Shown here one piece after another: positions 46,809-58,522 of a DNA stretch of 64,000 nt (positions are counted from its first letter, which is position 1; each line of letters begins with the position of its first letter). The notes beneath the pieces were generated by a model, which did not search any database, had not been told where the DNA came from, and saw nothing but the letters and a program-made list of their open reading frames with translations. The translations under genes were made by a program, and so were the position numbers. This stretch comes from Seiridium cupressi (Eukaryota; Ascomycota; Sordariomycetes; Amphisphaeriales; Sporocadaceae): contig JARVKI010000015.1 of NCBI GenBank assembly GCA_036674765.1, forward strand, positions 248,001 to 312,000, read 5' to 3'.

Positions 46809-49800
46809 ATGATGTTGGGCGACGACTTGAGTCAGGATTCCGAAAACAGTGAGGCTGCCGAGAGCCCCTCAGCCTCAGCAGCGTCATTAGCTCTAGAACA
46901 CGAGGTTCCGGAGATCAGTGCAGTTGAAGAAGTTGCTGTCCCTCCTTCACCACCAGCAAAAGGGGATAGAGATGTCCGGGAGGAAGCAGTCCTCCATGCG
47001 CGAGCATATCAGGTAGAGATGTTTGAGGAGAGTCTCAAACAGAATATCATTGTTGCTGTAAGTATGACGAGGCGTTAACCATGATGGTCTTTTACTGGCT
47101 CTCTTCTTCCCCCTCTCGTCCTGATATTCGCGTTTCTTCAAACCCGTATGGGCGTGGCTTCAAGCATGCCCGTCCCCACGTGGCATTTCATTGAGCAGCG
47201 ATGCGGATGTATCTCTTTAGGAAATTCCATCAATTCTGACTACTCTTAGACGGATACGGGAAGTGGCAAGACGCAGATTGCCGTTCTCCGCATGCAAGCC
47301 GAGCTTGAAAGATCGCCACCGGGCAAACTTATTTGGTTTCTAACTCCAACGGTTGCTTTATGCTATCAGCAGTTTAACGTCATCACATCACAGATACCAG
47401 GGGTAGTGACCAAGATGTTGAGTGGAAATGATGGTCCAGAGACTTGGTCAACTCCGCAGATATGGGATGCATTCCTCGACAACGTTAGCATCGTGGTTTC
47501 CACGGTGCAAGTCCTCAGCGATGCACTGCAGCATGGATTTTTGAGGATGGAGAGACTTTCTCTCATAGTCTTCGACGAAGGTACAGTTGGCCCCCTTCCC
47601 ATGTCATCTCAATAACTCACATTTTCAGCACACAACTGTGTTGGGAGGAACCCAGGAAGCAAAGTAATGGACATCTACCAAAGGACGAAGAAGGCTTGCC
47701 TCGATGTTCCGGCAATCCTTGGTCTCTCAGCAAGTCCGGTTATGAATACATCACGAGATAGTCTGGAAACCATCGAAAAAACTCTGGATGCAATCTGCAA
47801 GACACCAATCAAACACAGAGGGGAGTTGCTTTCACAGGTGAACCGACCGAACTTGGTGTGTGTATTTTATGAGTCGACCACTGAGACAGGCACTGCCACA
47901 AGCACTCACTCTATGGAGAGCTTACAGCATACCCGAAATACTTTGGACATCAAACAGGACCCTTATGTCAAGAAGCAGTTGGCCGAAAACACTGAACGGA
48001 GCCGAAATCAGCTTCGGGATGCTATTCAGAAACAAAGTACTCCTTCCATCAGACAAATAAACTCTCTTTGCCGCAAAAGCGTGGAACTTCGCCGCGAGCT
48101 AGGACCCTGGGCTGCTGACTACTTCATATACACCACAATTACTCAATTTCTGGGCTCCCTGAACAAGTCCGAAATCTGTCTTGCTGCATGGGAACTTGCA
48201 GAGAGAAAATATCTTGCAGACAACTTGAAGAGAGTTCAGCTGCCCGATCAAGCTATCAACGGGGATATTGCAGTAACAAATAAGGTTTCGAAGCTCTTAG
48301 AATATCTGCTGGGCTGCCCGGAGAATACACTGGGTATCATATTCGTCAAGGAAGCTGCTACAGTGAGCGTTTTGCACAATCTCCTAACATCACATCCCTT
48401 GACCCAACATCGTTTCCGGATCGAGACTATGGTCGGAATATCCAGGCACGTTTCGAGAACAAGGGACATTGGGGAGATGGGCCGGGAAGATAGTCTTCTT
48501 AATCTCGAGAGATTTCGCTCTGGCAAACTCGACTTGCTAATTGCGACCAATGTTCTTGAGGAAGGGATAGATGTGCCAGCATGCAACTTGGTCATCTGTT
48601 TTGATCGACCTGCCAACTTGAAATCTTTCATACAGCGCCGTGGTAGAGCCAGAATGAAGGATTCCGAGCTTGTCCTGTTCTGCGAGATGGGCAGCGAAAC
48701 GCAGACCAAATGGGAGTGGCTCGAAGAAGATATGAAGAAGAAATACGAGGCTGAGGATCGGGAGAAGAAGGAACTAAGTGAGCTCGAAGACTCGACCGAG
48801 GACTACTCACCCAGATTTGCAACATCTCAGGGCAACGAGATGGATATTGACCACGCCAAGGCACACCTGGATCATTTCTGTGCCACACTGTTTGCAAGAC
48901 AGTTCGTGGAGTGCCGGCCATACTACCTATTTCAAAGGACGTATACAACTCGCGCCAAGGTTAATCCACCTCTCATCCGGGCAACTGTTGTCCTACCAAA
49001 CTCGCTGCCGCCTCATTTGCGTCGCATAGATGGCGCTTGTGCATGGTATTCAGAGAGAAAAGCTTGTAGGGACGCCGCATTTGAGGCATACAAGAAGCTC
49101 TACGAAGCTGGACTTGTGAACGAGCACTTGCTGCCTTTCAGGGACGATGAGCTCGTCGATGGCCCAGACTTACGGCTTTCCGAGGTTGAAGTCAGTGAAA
49201 GATGGGACCCCTGGCCCCGTGTTGCAAGGGCATGGGATACACCCAAGAGGTCTCGCCATCCCGTTCGACTTTCTGACGACAATGGTACCGAGCTTTGCAG
49301 GTTTGAATTGTCGCTTCCAACCTCCATCCCATGGATACCACCGTTCAATGTATTTTGGGACCGGAGACCTTGGCTTTTGGAAATCTTACCGATTTCGGAG
49401 AGTACAATCCAATCCTGTCAAGGTGTGGAAGACGATGCAGATGAAACAATGGCACTGATTTCCTTGGCTCTAGGCCACCGCCTGGCAATCAAAGAGGGAG
49501 GACAGCACGTGTTACGATTCCACTCGGTGGCAGCCGATTCATTAGAGGCACAGAAGATTACCGCCCAACAACTAGGAAGTCATGAGCTCTCCACAGATCT
49601 AGCCAAGTCAGATCCTCTACCATATCTCATCAGAAATACCGTCAATGGCGCTCCATATTTCTATGACAAATGGTTAACGTCCAAGCCGTCCCTTGATCTC
49701 ATACAGAAAAGGCTTCCGAGCTACTATGAACGCTTCATCGACGAACAAGGTGCGGAAGGGCCATGGCTAGCCCTCCGTAATTGGCCGCGGCGCCGGGATT

Positions 49801-51471
49801 TCTTGCATGGGATGATGCAGGATCCTAACGCCCAAAGAGTCTCAGAGAAGCCCTACCAAACTGTTTGGCCAATATCCTGTTGTCGCGTGGACTCGACACC
49901 AATCGTCAACGTTCAGTTTGGCTCATTGATACCCTCGATCACCCATGTGATTGAGATACATCTAGTCGCACAGGAGCTTTCCAACACTGTACTCAAGGAT
50001 CTTGGATTTAGAGATATTTCTTTGCTCGTCACTGCAATTAGTGCTTCATCCGCTCGAGAGAAGGACGATTACCAAAGACTCGAGTTTCTGGGCGATGTCC
50101 TTCTAAAACTTTTATCCACCGTCAGCGTTGCCGTTAATCGTAAGCGGCTTTATTTCTCCCATTCTATGTAAGGAAAACACATCTAACTAGCGTTACACAG
50201 ATCCGCAATTTCCGGAGGGTTATCTCTCTAAGAAGAGAACCAAGATGGTGTCCAATTCAAGACTATGTCAATCCACGAAAGCTACTGGTATAGACAAATT
50301 CATCCTCACGAAGGAGTTCACAGGACACAAATGGCAGCCACTCTACGTGAATGAGCTGGCCGGTATCCAGGAGATATCTGGGACACGACGGATGTCGACG
50401 AAGGTCCTAGCTGATATCATCGAATCCCTGGCCGGCGCCTGTTTCCAGGATGGTGGAATGGGCAAGCCAGGAATGGACAAAGCCTTACAGTGTCTCAGTC
50501 TGCTGATTCCTGATAACAAATGGCACAATCTTGATGACGGCAGACATGCTCTACTCGCCCTAAAAGAACCAAAGAGCGAAATACCTTCAAACTTGGCATT
50601 GTTCGAACAACTGCTGGGATACTCTTTCACTAATAAGAGCTTGCTCCTCGAAGCTCTGACACATGGTTCATACAACCTGGGCACATCTACTGATCGATCT
50701 TATGAACGGTTGGAATTCATCGGAGACGCAATATTGGATTATATTGTCGTCCTGAAACTCTGGGAAAGAAACCTGCCACAGAGTATGATGTCTGCCCTCC
50801 GTGCTGCATGTGTCAACGCCGACCTTCTGGGTTTCCTGGGCATGGAATGGAGCATATCGCAAGAGACCGCGGAAATTATCGACGGTCGACCAGTTGCTTC
50901 CTTAGTTGACTTCCAGTTCTGGAAGTTTATGCGTCACGCATCCTCCGAGATCGGTGCTTTGCAGAGAGCTACGGAGGAACGCCATGCTCTCGAGCGCGGA
51001 CCCATTCTTGACGCGATCAGAGAGTCATCGACCTATCCATGGGCATTGCTTGCACACTTGCATATCCCCAAGTTCTTCTCTGACATCTTTGAATCCGTTA
51101 TAGGTGCTGTATGGCTGGACTCGGGCAACTTGGACGATTGTAAAAACATCGTGGAGCGCCTTCAAATCCTGCCATATCTGGAAAGGATGCTCAATGATAA
51201 TGTCGATGTCATCCACCCGAAGAATAAGCTTGGTGAGATTGCTGGGCAAAAGAAAGTGAGATACGAGGTCGAACAAGATCAAGAAGTAGGCGCAGGCCCT
51301 ACAGCGTACTTGACATGTAAAGTCTTTGTAGGTGACGAGTTGGTGACCAAGGTCGGAGAAGGCTTACACAAAAACGAGGTTATCACGAAGGCAGCTGAAC
51401 GAGCCTGTAGGCAGTTGCAGGGAAGGAGCCAGGAGCAGTCGAATGAAACTGCGATGGACGTTGATGGCTGA
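46809..51471 (+). CDS. dcl2: Dicer-like protein 2
   Basis: Exons 46809..47057, 47250..47580, 47629..50139 and 50201..51471 encode 1453 residues. Introns are 192, 48 and 61 nt. Domains in order: disordered acidic N-terminus; helicase with Walker A TDTGSGKT (84-91), DEAH (192-195), SASP (227) and motif VI QRRGRAR (529); Dicer dimerisation domain about 600-700 ([14 protein letters not shown]); RNase IIIa with [13 protein letters not shown] (about 1008); RNase IIIb with [14 protein letters not shown] (about 1198); C-terminal dsRNA-binding fold about 1369-1440. No clear PAZ domain, as in other fungal Dicers. The enzyme cuts long dsRNA into siRNAs for quelling and antiviral defence. The ATG at 46809 is used because the frame further upstream has only GTG. 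The dsRNA-binding tail ends 123 bp from the stop of the convergent DUF7918 gene. Confidence 0.95.
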
Positions 51472-51594
51472 GGTTCTTCTTTACCGGATTATATAAGGTG
51501 TCCTGTCGTGGGCTTAGAATCTCTTTGGGAACAGGGAACAGGCCTATAACACAATTTCCTCCTAAGAAAACCATCTTCAAGAAATTCTTCTTGC

Positions 51595-52857
51595 CTAAGG
51601 CTTTCGAATTACAGCTCTTGTGTGGGACGCTTTGTCGAGGAGCGCTCTCAGTCTTGGCGGCGTTTTATATCGCGGAATGGTTTCGGCGACCGAGCCACGA
51701 GGTGAATCAGGGGCATTGCCTATGCAGCTGTGCTGTGAATTCACAACGGATTCGTCGTCAGAGTCGATGAAGATGGCCGTCTTATCGTTGGGCTTGTCGT
51801 CCTCGAGGAGATGTGAGTATAGTTAGAAGAACAGAAAAGATAAAAATTACTCACTCCTCGAATCTTCTTCACCCGATCATAAAGCTGCTTGACTTGATCA
51901 TCTGTCAGATCCTCGATGCAAATCGACTCGACCGAGAATGGATTGCTTCGCTTCCGCGGACGGGGGACGATGCCTTCTTCGATCAAGATCTCTGGCGCAA
52001 CATCAGACGGTTTTTTCACAGTAGCGTAGTTATGCTTACCTTGGGATCTGTACAGAAACTGGAAGATGGCAATGGGGCCAGTGTCGCCTGGGTAATGGCT
52101 GCATTTGACATACTGAGGTCCGACATTACCAGCACTGAGTTACATAATGTTAGCATCGAGACATCTCAATTGACAAATTCTGATGTGGGTTAGACTAACT
52201 TGATGGAATTGGCGAAGTAGGTTCGATGCGCAAGTGCGTTTCCATTCAGTGACTTCCCAGCAACATTCAGGCGCTTGCCAACTTGAGGAGCTGCCACGGA
52301 AGTGGTGTCCGAGCCATGCTCAACGATCCTGTGAACTTGGACTTGTATGATGCCCATGTGCTTATCCCGGATTCTGTCGTGACGTACTCTACCGGCATCA
52401 CTGTTCCCAACTATATTCCTTCTTGTCAGCCCAATTAGAAACAAGAGTTTAATGCGGGACACTTGCCCATGTTCAACGACTTGAACTGAAAAGCTTGAAA
52501 GCCCACGTTGCCATCAGGACCACAAATGAGGCGGCAATGAACCGCCTTCTCCCAGGGCCGGTCCCTTGTGTCACGTGCCCGACAGATCGGCCCTCTGACC
52601 CATTGGCCGTCGATGTATACGGCGAGGCTGAGGCTGTGCGAAGTTCCGTTCGTGAAGTCGTACTCGTTGTTAACTCCCACCAAAACCGAGAACTGGGTGT
52701 CCTCGACACACTGGATGTACTTCGTGATGACCTTGGGTCCACCACCAGGGATAGATGACTGCTTGGTGACTGCCTTGGGATCGTCGATCTCGTCGACATG
52801 CTTTCCATTCACGTTGATAGCGGCGCGAAAGGCCGGATAGCCAGTCATGGTAGGCAT
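51595..52857 (-). CDS. DUF7918-domain protein with a GC-AG intron
   Basis: Exons 52857..52467, 52410..52200, 52134..52040, 51991..51855 and 51801..51595 encode 346 residues. Intron 1 (56 nt) starts GCAAGT in place of GT, with branch GCTGAC and acceptor ATATAG; a GT donor two codons away breaks the frame. The other introns are GT-AG (65, 48 and 53 nt). DUF7918 covers about residues 5-225: FRAAINVNGKHVDEID, YIQCVEDTQFSVLVGV, SLAVYIDGQWV, FQFKSLNMVGNSDAG and AIFQFLYRSQEIL. The tail is helical and acidic (LTDDQVKQLYDRVKKI), then low-complexity. The family is broad in fungi and of unknown function. The start MPTMTG is preferred; the frame is open 42 codons further upstream. Confidence 0.86.
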
Positions 52858-53400
52858 TTTAGTCTTGCTAAGATGCGTCTGTGATAACGTTGTGAGGAGG
52901 GGGGGCGAGGGGAGATCCGTTGGCAAAGGAATCTCTTCTCCAGGGAAAGAAAGTTGGACTGCTTGAATGTATTCGCAGGACAATATTTTAGATGGGGGAA
53001 GGGATGTCGGTAACGTTTTTTTCCAGGTGGGGGAAGGCGCGATTACTGAAAGATGTTCAAGACGAAGTTGTTAGGAAGAACGGGAATATCGACGAAAGTT
53101 ACTTCCAGCTGTAGGAAGTGAATTGCTGATAGGTACCAGCCACAGTGCTGCCAGAAGGGGAAAGGGCATCGGCGATGCGGTTTTAAGGTGAAGAAAGGCG
53201 TGAGTGAGTCTCTGAAGGTGGAGATCAAAGATGTCAAATATGTGAGCAAAAGGTCGTGGCGCTTGGCTTCCGGTAAATAGAATGAGGCAACCGCGTTCCC
53301 AGCCTGCGCCCGCGTCAATTCAACTTTCCCCTAAGTTTAGAGTTCGTAGACCGAATGGCCGTTATTATTATGGTACAATCGAATGGGAAGGTACGGTTCA
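52858..53400. other. Intergenic: upstream region of the DUF7918 gene
   Basis: Contains a G-rich run near 52890-52920 and another near 52990-53040. No gene recognised. Confidence 0.45.
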
Positions 53401-53489
53401 AGTCAGACTGGTTGCATTTAGAAACTCATGCATTTCATTGTGAATGACTCCTGACGAGGAACGGAAGACACTTCCCTTTTCGTAGGAGG

Positions 53490-54125
53490 AGCTTACTCCA
53501 GACTATGCCGACTAAGACCTCCTAGGGAATAGGAGTTACGATTTATCTCTAGAACTCTAGGAAATACAAATGTAATATAGCAAGAATTGAAATTTCTTCT
53601 ATAACTTTTTATGACAGTTTCCACGGAATATAATAAGATATAATTCCCTTATAATAGATTAGAATGAACCAAGGAATACATATATAAATCTAGACCCCGA
53701 ATAACAAGTTTAAGTGTATAATATTGGCCATGTCTAATATCAATTAATATCTTTTTATACTGGTGGATCAACCGGTCTCGAATTAGTGGGTTATAACCCT
53801 TGATGCGCCTGCCAACTATGCAACGATTGCACCACGATCCATTTACCCGAATTGAATCGCGTTCTAATCATTCCACCTCCTGAGTTAGATATGTTGTGGT
53901 ATTGGTTTTCCTGCGTTTATGGAGAATCCATGATGCTGACTCCTAGCGCCCTAAAGTAGTCCAACTGGTCAAATCATCGACATATTAACTCTTCTCCAAG
54001 TGACTTTACTACGGTTTGGCATAGTCTGTCTTCGACATTTTGATCAATGCAGCTTCAAAATATGATACAAACAGCATTTTCAATAAGCCCCATTGTATCA
54101 AATGTCTCCTAGTATACCTAGTTAT
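53490..54125. repeat. AT-rich block, probably decayed repeat DNA
   Basis: Markedly AT-rich with many TA dinucleotides and short TCTAGA palindromes, unlike the roughly balanced flanks. It has no open frame of note and includes a tRNA-like relic at 53765. The pattern is consistent with repeat-induced point mutation of an old element, which is inference from composition by eye. Confidence 0.45.
53765..53840 (-). pseudogene. Degenerate tRNA-like sequence
   Basis: On the minus strand 76 nt start GGATCGT and end TTGATCC, which pair for most of an acceptor stem. TAGTTGGCAGG resembles an A box and AATTCGAGACC a B box with GG changed to AA. The centre GGGTTATAACCC resembles a Met-type anticodon arm with a base lost. 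The T-stem no longer pairs and no Pol III terminator follows. It is best read as a mutated tRNA or a tRNA-derived short repeat. Confidence 0.3.
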
Positions 54126-54139
54126 ATCAAGTCTTGGCC

Positions 54140-54579
54140 TCAAGTGATCATCGGGCGCCGAGGCGGCTCCCCGTTACTCCCCATGTATCACCGGATGTGC
54201 ATGCCCGACGATCGTTACGAGGGGTGCACGAATTCTTCGCGGAGCAGCCGATTCGTGGTGCTGAGGTGTACACTTTTCCGCGCAGTGCTGCACAAACTGG
54301 TCAGACAAGTACGCAAAGTAGATACTCCGGGCCTCGATTCCGGCCTTGAATCCAGGGTCGCGGATCATCCTCAACGAGCCGGTGGTTCCAGAGCCAAGTC
54401 AGGTGCCTCCAGAGACTGCGGCACGCGTGCAAGCCAATGATCTCGTCATGCTCGAGCTGCAAAATGACGGCGACCGTGGAATAAGGGAATTGGAACCCAT
54501 CTCTACAGAGGCACAAGGGCTTCCGTTTCCACGGCGGGAAGAAGCCGCCCGGATCGAATATGTGGGTTTTAGAGGCTGA
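54140..54579 (+). pseudogene. GC-rich island with possible protein-coding remnant
   Basis: A GC-rich patch between two AT-rich stretches. One frame from 54134 reads VHEFFAEQPIRGAEVYTFP and stops at 54349. The next frame from 54346 reads 77 codons (EPVVPEPSQVPPETAARV ... EEAARIEYVGFRG) with protein-like composition. An intron with a weak GTCAGA donor and CCAG acceptor could join them, or a frameshift separates them. No family is recognised, so this may be a small gene, a gene fragment or chance. Confidence 0.25.
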
Positions 54580-55114
54580 ATGGACCGGGTAGTGATGACT
54601 GGATGGCAACCATATTAGAAAGAAGAAGAAAAAGGGGTTTTCACTCCTCAACTTTGTTTACCGCACTATTTTTGTAGCATCGAGTCGGCAGTTGTGAGAA
54701 GATTGCATGCTAGATAAGATAAAAGCTACTATATATTCCGTATCTAGATCTAAAGATAAATTTTACTCGAAGTGGTCAGCTTCCTATTGCATCACGTAGG
54801 AACAGCGACACCTCAGCCGTCGTTCGAAGGCGATACGAGCCTGACCTCAGACTCGTAAGTTGCGCGAAAGATAAGAAGGGAAAGCCAACGAGGATCCTGT
54901 AACATCATCTCCGATAACTAAGGGTAAGCTATTCTACATCCATACCTTCTGCTATACTGTACCGTGTGTCATTGTCCTATGACTGCGACCGTTGTTCTAT
55001 CTATCCAGAGTCAGCCCAGTAGGTCTTCTCTCGAATTTTATGCCCGAATCTTAAAATATCTACATACACGACCTGTACGTTGGGCCATGCACACTATGTC
55101 ACCAACGACTATCT
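54580..55114. other. Intergenic, partly AT-rich
   Basis: AT-rich from about 54650 to 54780, then mixed composition up to the Rgp1 stop codon. No gene recognised. Confidence 0.5.
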
Positions 55115-57613
55115 TTACACAACTAGGCCCTCTTCGCCCTCGTCCCGCTCCAGCCTCTCGAGTCCGTTGCAGACAGCACCATAGACCCGGAGCGGAACTG
55201 CGACCTCGAAACTCTCGCACTCGAGGTTCTCTGCTGCCACCAGCACTAACCCTCCTCTGTCATCCCTGGAAATTTCCTCTAACAGGGGATGCGGGCCCTC
55301 CTGCCTCCTTTCAGCCTCTTCAGGTTCGACATTAGACGACGGCACTACAAATTCAACCCGGACTTTCCATTCAAGACTTAACCCGCTCGTCATAAACTCT
55401 GGCGTGGCGTTGATTGGAATCGTGGGACTGAAGACTACTCGGCGCGAGAAAAGCGTCGCTTCGCTGGAGCTTCCGTAGACCTTGCGCGTCACTCGATGCA
55501 CACTGGCCTCGCTACGCAGCGCGAAGGCGGGCTCGACACGCTCTGCAGTCTCGAGGGCTGTATGGACGGCATAGCAAGGGATTTCAGCATCGGTAAAGTC
55601 TATGGCCATGCTAACTTGCTCGCCTAGTCTGTAAGCGGGCCGCGCCAGCATGACAACGCCAACACGCTGTCCATTGCGGGCAATCTCAAAGCGATTTGTG
55701 CTCTGGCCGGAGTCGTAGGAAGAGAGATTGGACCTCATGATAGCGAGATCTATCGCGTCCCTTGCCGTGGCTGCTTCTTCAAACGCGGAAGGGCGCCGAG
55801 ACGAGGGCCCATGGGCTGTAGGGGAAAGCAAGCCGCTTCCGTTCCTGGGTCTGTCGAGTAGCTCTTCCACATATCCAAGAAAACCTTGCAGAGTGGATTC
55901 AGGGCGAGCAGGACTGGGTTTCTTCTTCGCCATGCTGAGAGCGTGTTTTTCTAGTTGCTGGACTTTGGCTAGGTCGCGCAATATAATGTAAGGTGACATG
56001 AGATCATGCCCCAGGATTTCGCCGTGGCTGTTCACGCTTCCCAAGACACGGAATGGTATTTCCACAGATTTAACCTGCTGTTCCCTTGTACCTCCTGGCC
56101 TTTGAGTACCGATCACGAGGCTGTAGACTATTTTCATGGCCTTGCCCTTATGCGTTGGTGGAAGCCCTTTCGGTATCTTGAATGTGTATTCGTAGGACTT
56201 GCTCTCTCCTGGAGCAAGCTGCAAGTCCACAAAGAGAATTGATTGCGGCGTCGAAAGGAGAGGGACTGACTTGGAACTCACAGCACCTCGCATGTCCTTG
56301 ATACTGCTGAGTTCACTGCCGCCTAGCAACTCGCCAATTGAATTCCCCCACGACCCCCATCCGAAGCTCTTGAGAAGTCCAGTGTCTCTTTTTGAGGGTT
56401 CGAGCCCGATAACTCCTCCACCTTGGCCGCCAAGGACAGATTTCCGCTTGACGGCTTCAAATGGGCCCAGGTTGATGAGCGAACCATCTAGCGTAAACGA
56501 CCCCTGAACCTGTGCATAACCCATCATTAAAGCCTCCGGCATCTTTGCCTGTGCCAGGCTAGACAACCCGGAACTCCTTCTCAAGTGTGGTGGCCTCGCG
56601 CCACCATTGCGCAACGGTTGTGTCACGTATTCTGATGCTAATGTCTCGCTCGAATTATTACTCAAAGAGTAGAAATCACCACTACTTCTTGGTGTGCCTT
56701 CTGCTATACTCGCCCCGGACAGTATCCGCGCCGCTGGCGCCGGGTACTCTTTAACCGAAGGCATCGAATCCTTGGGCCGAACCGGGAGGTTGACGGGACC
56801 ACTCGTTGCCGAGACTGGTGTTGTGAGATAATCCTCATCCTGACCGCCAGGAGATCTATCCTCAAATTCTGACAAGGGCGAGCGTACCGCAGGGAACTTC
56901 CACTCAGGCATTTGCAATGGACTTTTCCTCGGCGTGTATCCAACACCAGGTGTGTTTGGCATCGTCGAGACGCCCGAAACCCGACTGTTGCTGTACCGAG
57001 ATGGCGGGAACGAGTGATTATTGAACACCGGCGACGCTTGGGAGCCTCCTCCATACGGGCGCTGTGGCAACGCCGCCGATTGAGGTCCGCTCAGAACACC
57101 GCCGGCTTTTGGTGATATCTGTAAGCTCGCCGAACGTCCATGGCCCCTGCCGGGTCGCTGCGGCGGCAACATTCGATTTCCATTGCTATGCGATGGGTCT
57201 TCCACTGTGGCCGAAGAAGCCGCCGAGCCTATAGACACGACTGAGATCGAACGTTTGTGTGCGTGGCCAGACCTTGGGGTCGTCGGTGGAGGTTGCTGTG
57301 GTAGCCATTGTGCCGTGCTCCCGCTCTTACTCCTCGTGTGACCGCTCGGCACGTTCAGGCTCAATGTGGTTCGGTGGCCTCGACCTCCTCTCCCCGACAC
57401 TGGCGGCGTTAGGCCATTGCTATTACTGCTGAATGTCGGCTTCCTGGGCGTGCCCAAGAGAGGGGATGCTTGTCTCTGGCGCTCGGTATGATTGCTTGGA
57501 CGCGCGACGTTCTTGAAAGTGATTCGGCACTTGATCTCCTCGCCAGCGAACACGGTGTTGTCCTCCCAGTGCACGAAGACGCGAACGTTGCCCGGTGCGG
57601 CGTCGGAAGGCAT
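55115..57613 (-). CDS. rgp1: Rgp1, subunit of the Ric1-Rgp1 Ypt6/Rab6 exchange factor
   Basis: Single exon of 832 codons. The N-terminus VRVFVHWEDNTVFAGEEI begins an arrestin-like beta-sandwich. A Ser/Pro-rich low-complexity insert of about 350 residues follows, then conserved core blocks: YAQVQGSFTLDGSLI, LLGGSELSSIKDMRG, SILFVDLQLAPGESKSYEY, KAMKIVYSLVIGTQR, and near the end EQVSMAIDFTDAEIPCYAV, FSPTIPINATPEF and LSLEWKVRVEFVV. Rgp1 with Ric1 activates the Golgi GTPase Ypt6/Rab6 for endosome-to-Golgi traffic. The partner Ric1 is not in this window. The long disordered insert is usual in filamentous fungi and absent from the shorter yeast protein. Confidence 0.92.
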   Translation of the reverse strand: MPSDAAPGNVRVFVHWEDNTVFAGEEIKCRITFKNVARPSNHTERQRQASPLLGTPRKPTFSSNSNGLTPPVSGRGGRGHRTTLSLNVPSGHTRSKSGSTAQWLPQQPPPTTPRSGHAHKRSISVVSIGSAASSATVEDPSHSNGNRMLPPQRPGRGHGRSASLQISPKAGGVLSGPQSAALPQRPYGGGSQASPVFNNHSFPPSRYSNSRVSGVSTMPNTPGVGYTPRKSPLQMPEWKFPAVRSPLSEFEDRSPGGQDEDYLTTPVSATSGPVNLPVRPKDSMPSVKEYPAPAARILSGASIAEGTPRSSGDFYSLSNNSSETLASEYVTQPLRNGGARPPHLRRSSGLSSLAQAKMPEALMMGYAQVQGSFTLDGSLINLGPFEAVKRKSVLGGQGGGVIGLEPSKRDTGLLKSFGWGSWGNSIGELLGGSELSSIKDMRGAVSSKSVPLLSTPQSILFVDLQLAPGESKSYEYTFKIPKGLPPTHKGKAMKIVYSLVIGTQRPGGTREQQVKSVEIPFRVLGSVNSHGEILGHDLMSPYIILRDLAKVQQLEKHALSMAKKKPSPARPESTLQGFLGYVEELLDRPRNGSGLLSPTAHGPSSRRPSAFEEAATARDAIDLAIMRSNLSSYDSGQSTNRFEIARNGQRVGVVMLARPAYRLGEQVSMAIDFTDAEIPCYAVHTALETAERVEPAFALRSEASVHRVTRKVYGSSSEATLFSRRVVFSPTIPINATPEFMTSGLSLEWKVRVEFVVPSSNVEPEEAERRQEGPHPLLEEISRDDRGGLVLVAAENLECESFEVAVPLRVYGAVCNGLERLERDEGEEGLVV

Positions 57614-58522
57614 CGTTATCGGCGTCAGTGTATTCGGTGCGCCGCTATCTTATGTGTATGGGGACGTTGAAGAGCCACTGGCCTAGCAGTCCAGTGGGTT
57701 AATTCCCGTTGATCATGAAAGTTGCAAACGCCGCATTGTTGGGAATCGATGGAATCGGGCTTCAAAGAATCTACCCGCACCGGATGCGTTGTACCGAATC
57801 CAATTGGCGAAAGGCACTTCACCGCGCGTCGAGAGGTGGATGAACCCACGATGTTGGGATCTCAATGGCTACGGTTAAAGGTAGGGATGATGTACTACAG
57901 ATTAGCTGGACCAGGATACGACGTATGGTGAGTTGCTACATTAATGATGATGGCCTGAGGCACTCGTCGCGGCTCACTAGTGCTTCAGCTCCATGAAATT
58001 GGCGGGCCCGACCAACTGCACGTGCCACCCCTGAACTTAGAAGCCCCTGATTCTTGAATCACCGACTACAATATAGTTAGTGCTAGGATCACCTTACGGA
58101 TACAGAGAGATGACCGCGGTCCAACATGCAACAACTCAGTGATGTAGGCATTTCAAGAAAATTCCAAACAAGTTGACCCATGCGGTAGGATCTATTGAAC
58201 TGTGCCCAAGAGAGCAACTCTGCAATAAGGTGATAAATGCCCCAAGCTGATGTCGGGCGCTTCCTCAACTCCGGCTTCCCCCCTCCCCCAGTGGTATCAT
58301 ATATGGTCAGCGCGAAGAGAATATCCGACAAGCATGCTGCTGCAGTGCCAATAACGCCTTTCCGGAGTCTGTCCCAAGACCCCCCGTATAGAATGCATAT
58401 CCAGAACGCCGTTTCCTCTCTAGCTCCATCTTGCACTCCCCTTGACCATAAGAGTGCCCAGGTTCGTCTATCTCGGCCGCCGCTAGAATCGAGCTATTGT
58501 ACAAAGAAATGTAATGTATGAA
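57614..58522. other. Intergenic
   Basis: Between the start of rgp1 and the end of the WD40 gene, both on the minus strand. Only short open frames; nothing recognised. Confidence 0.5.

Noticed and set aside
53765..53840. Functional tRNA gene
   Set aside because: The T stem does not pair, the B box is altered and the anticodon arm cannot form a standard 7-base loop. It was kept only as a degenerate tRNA-like sequence.
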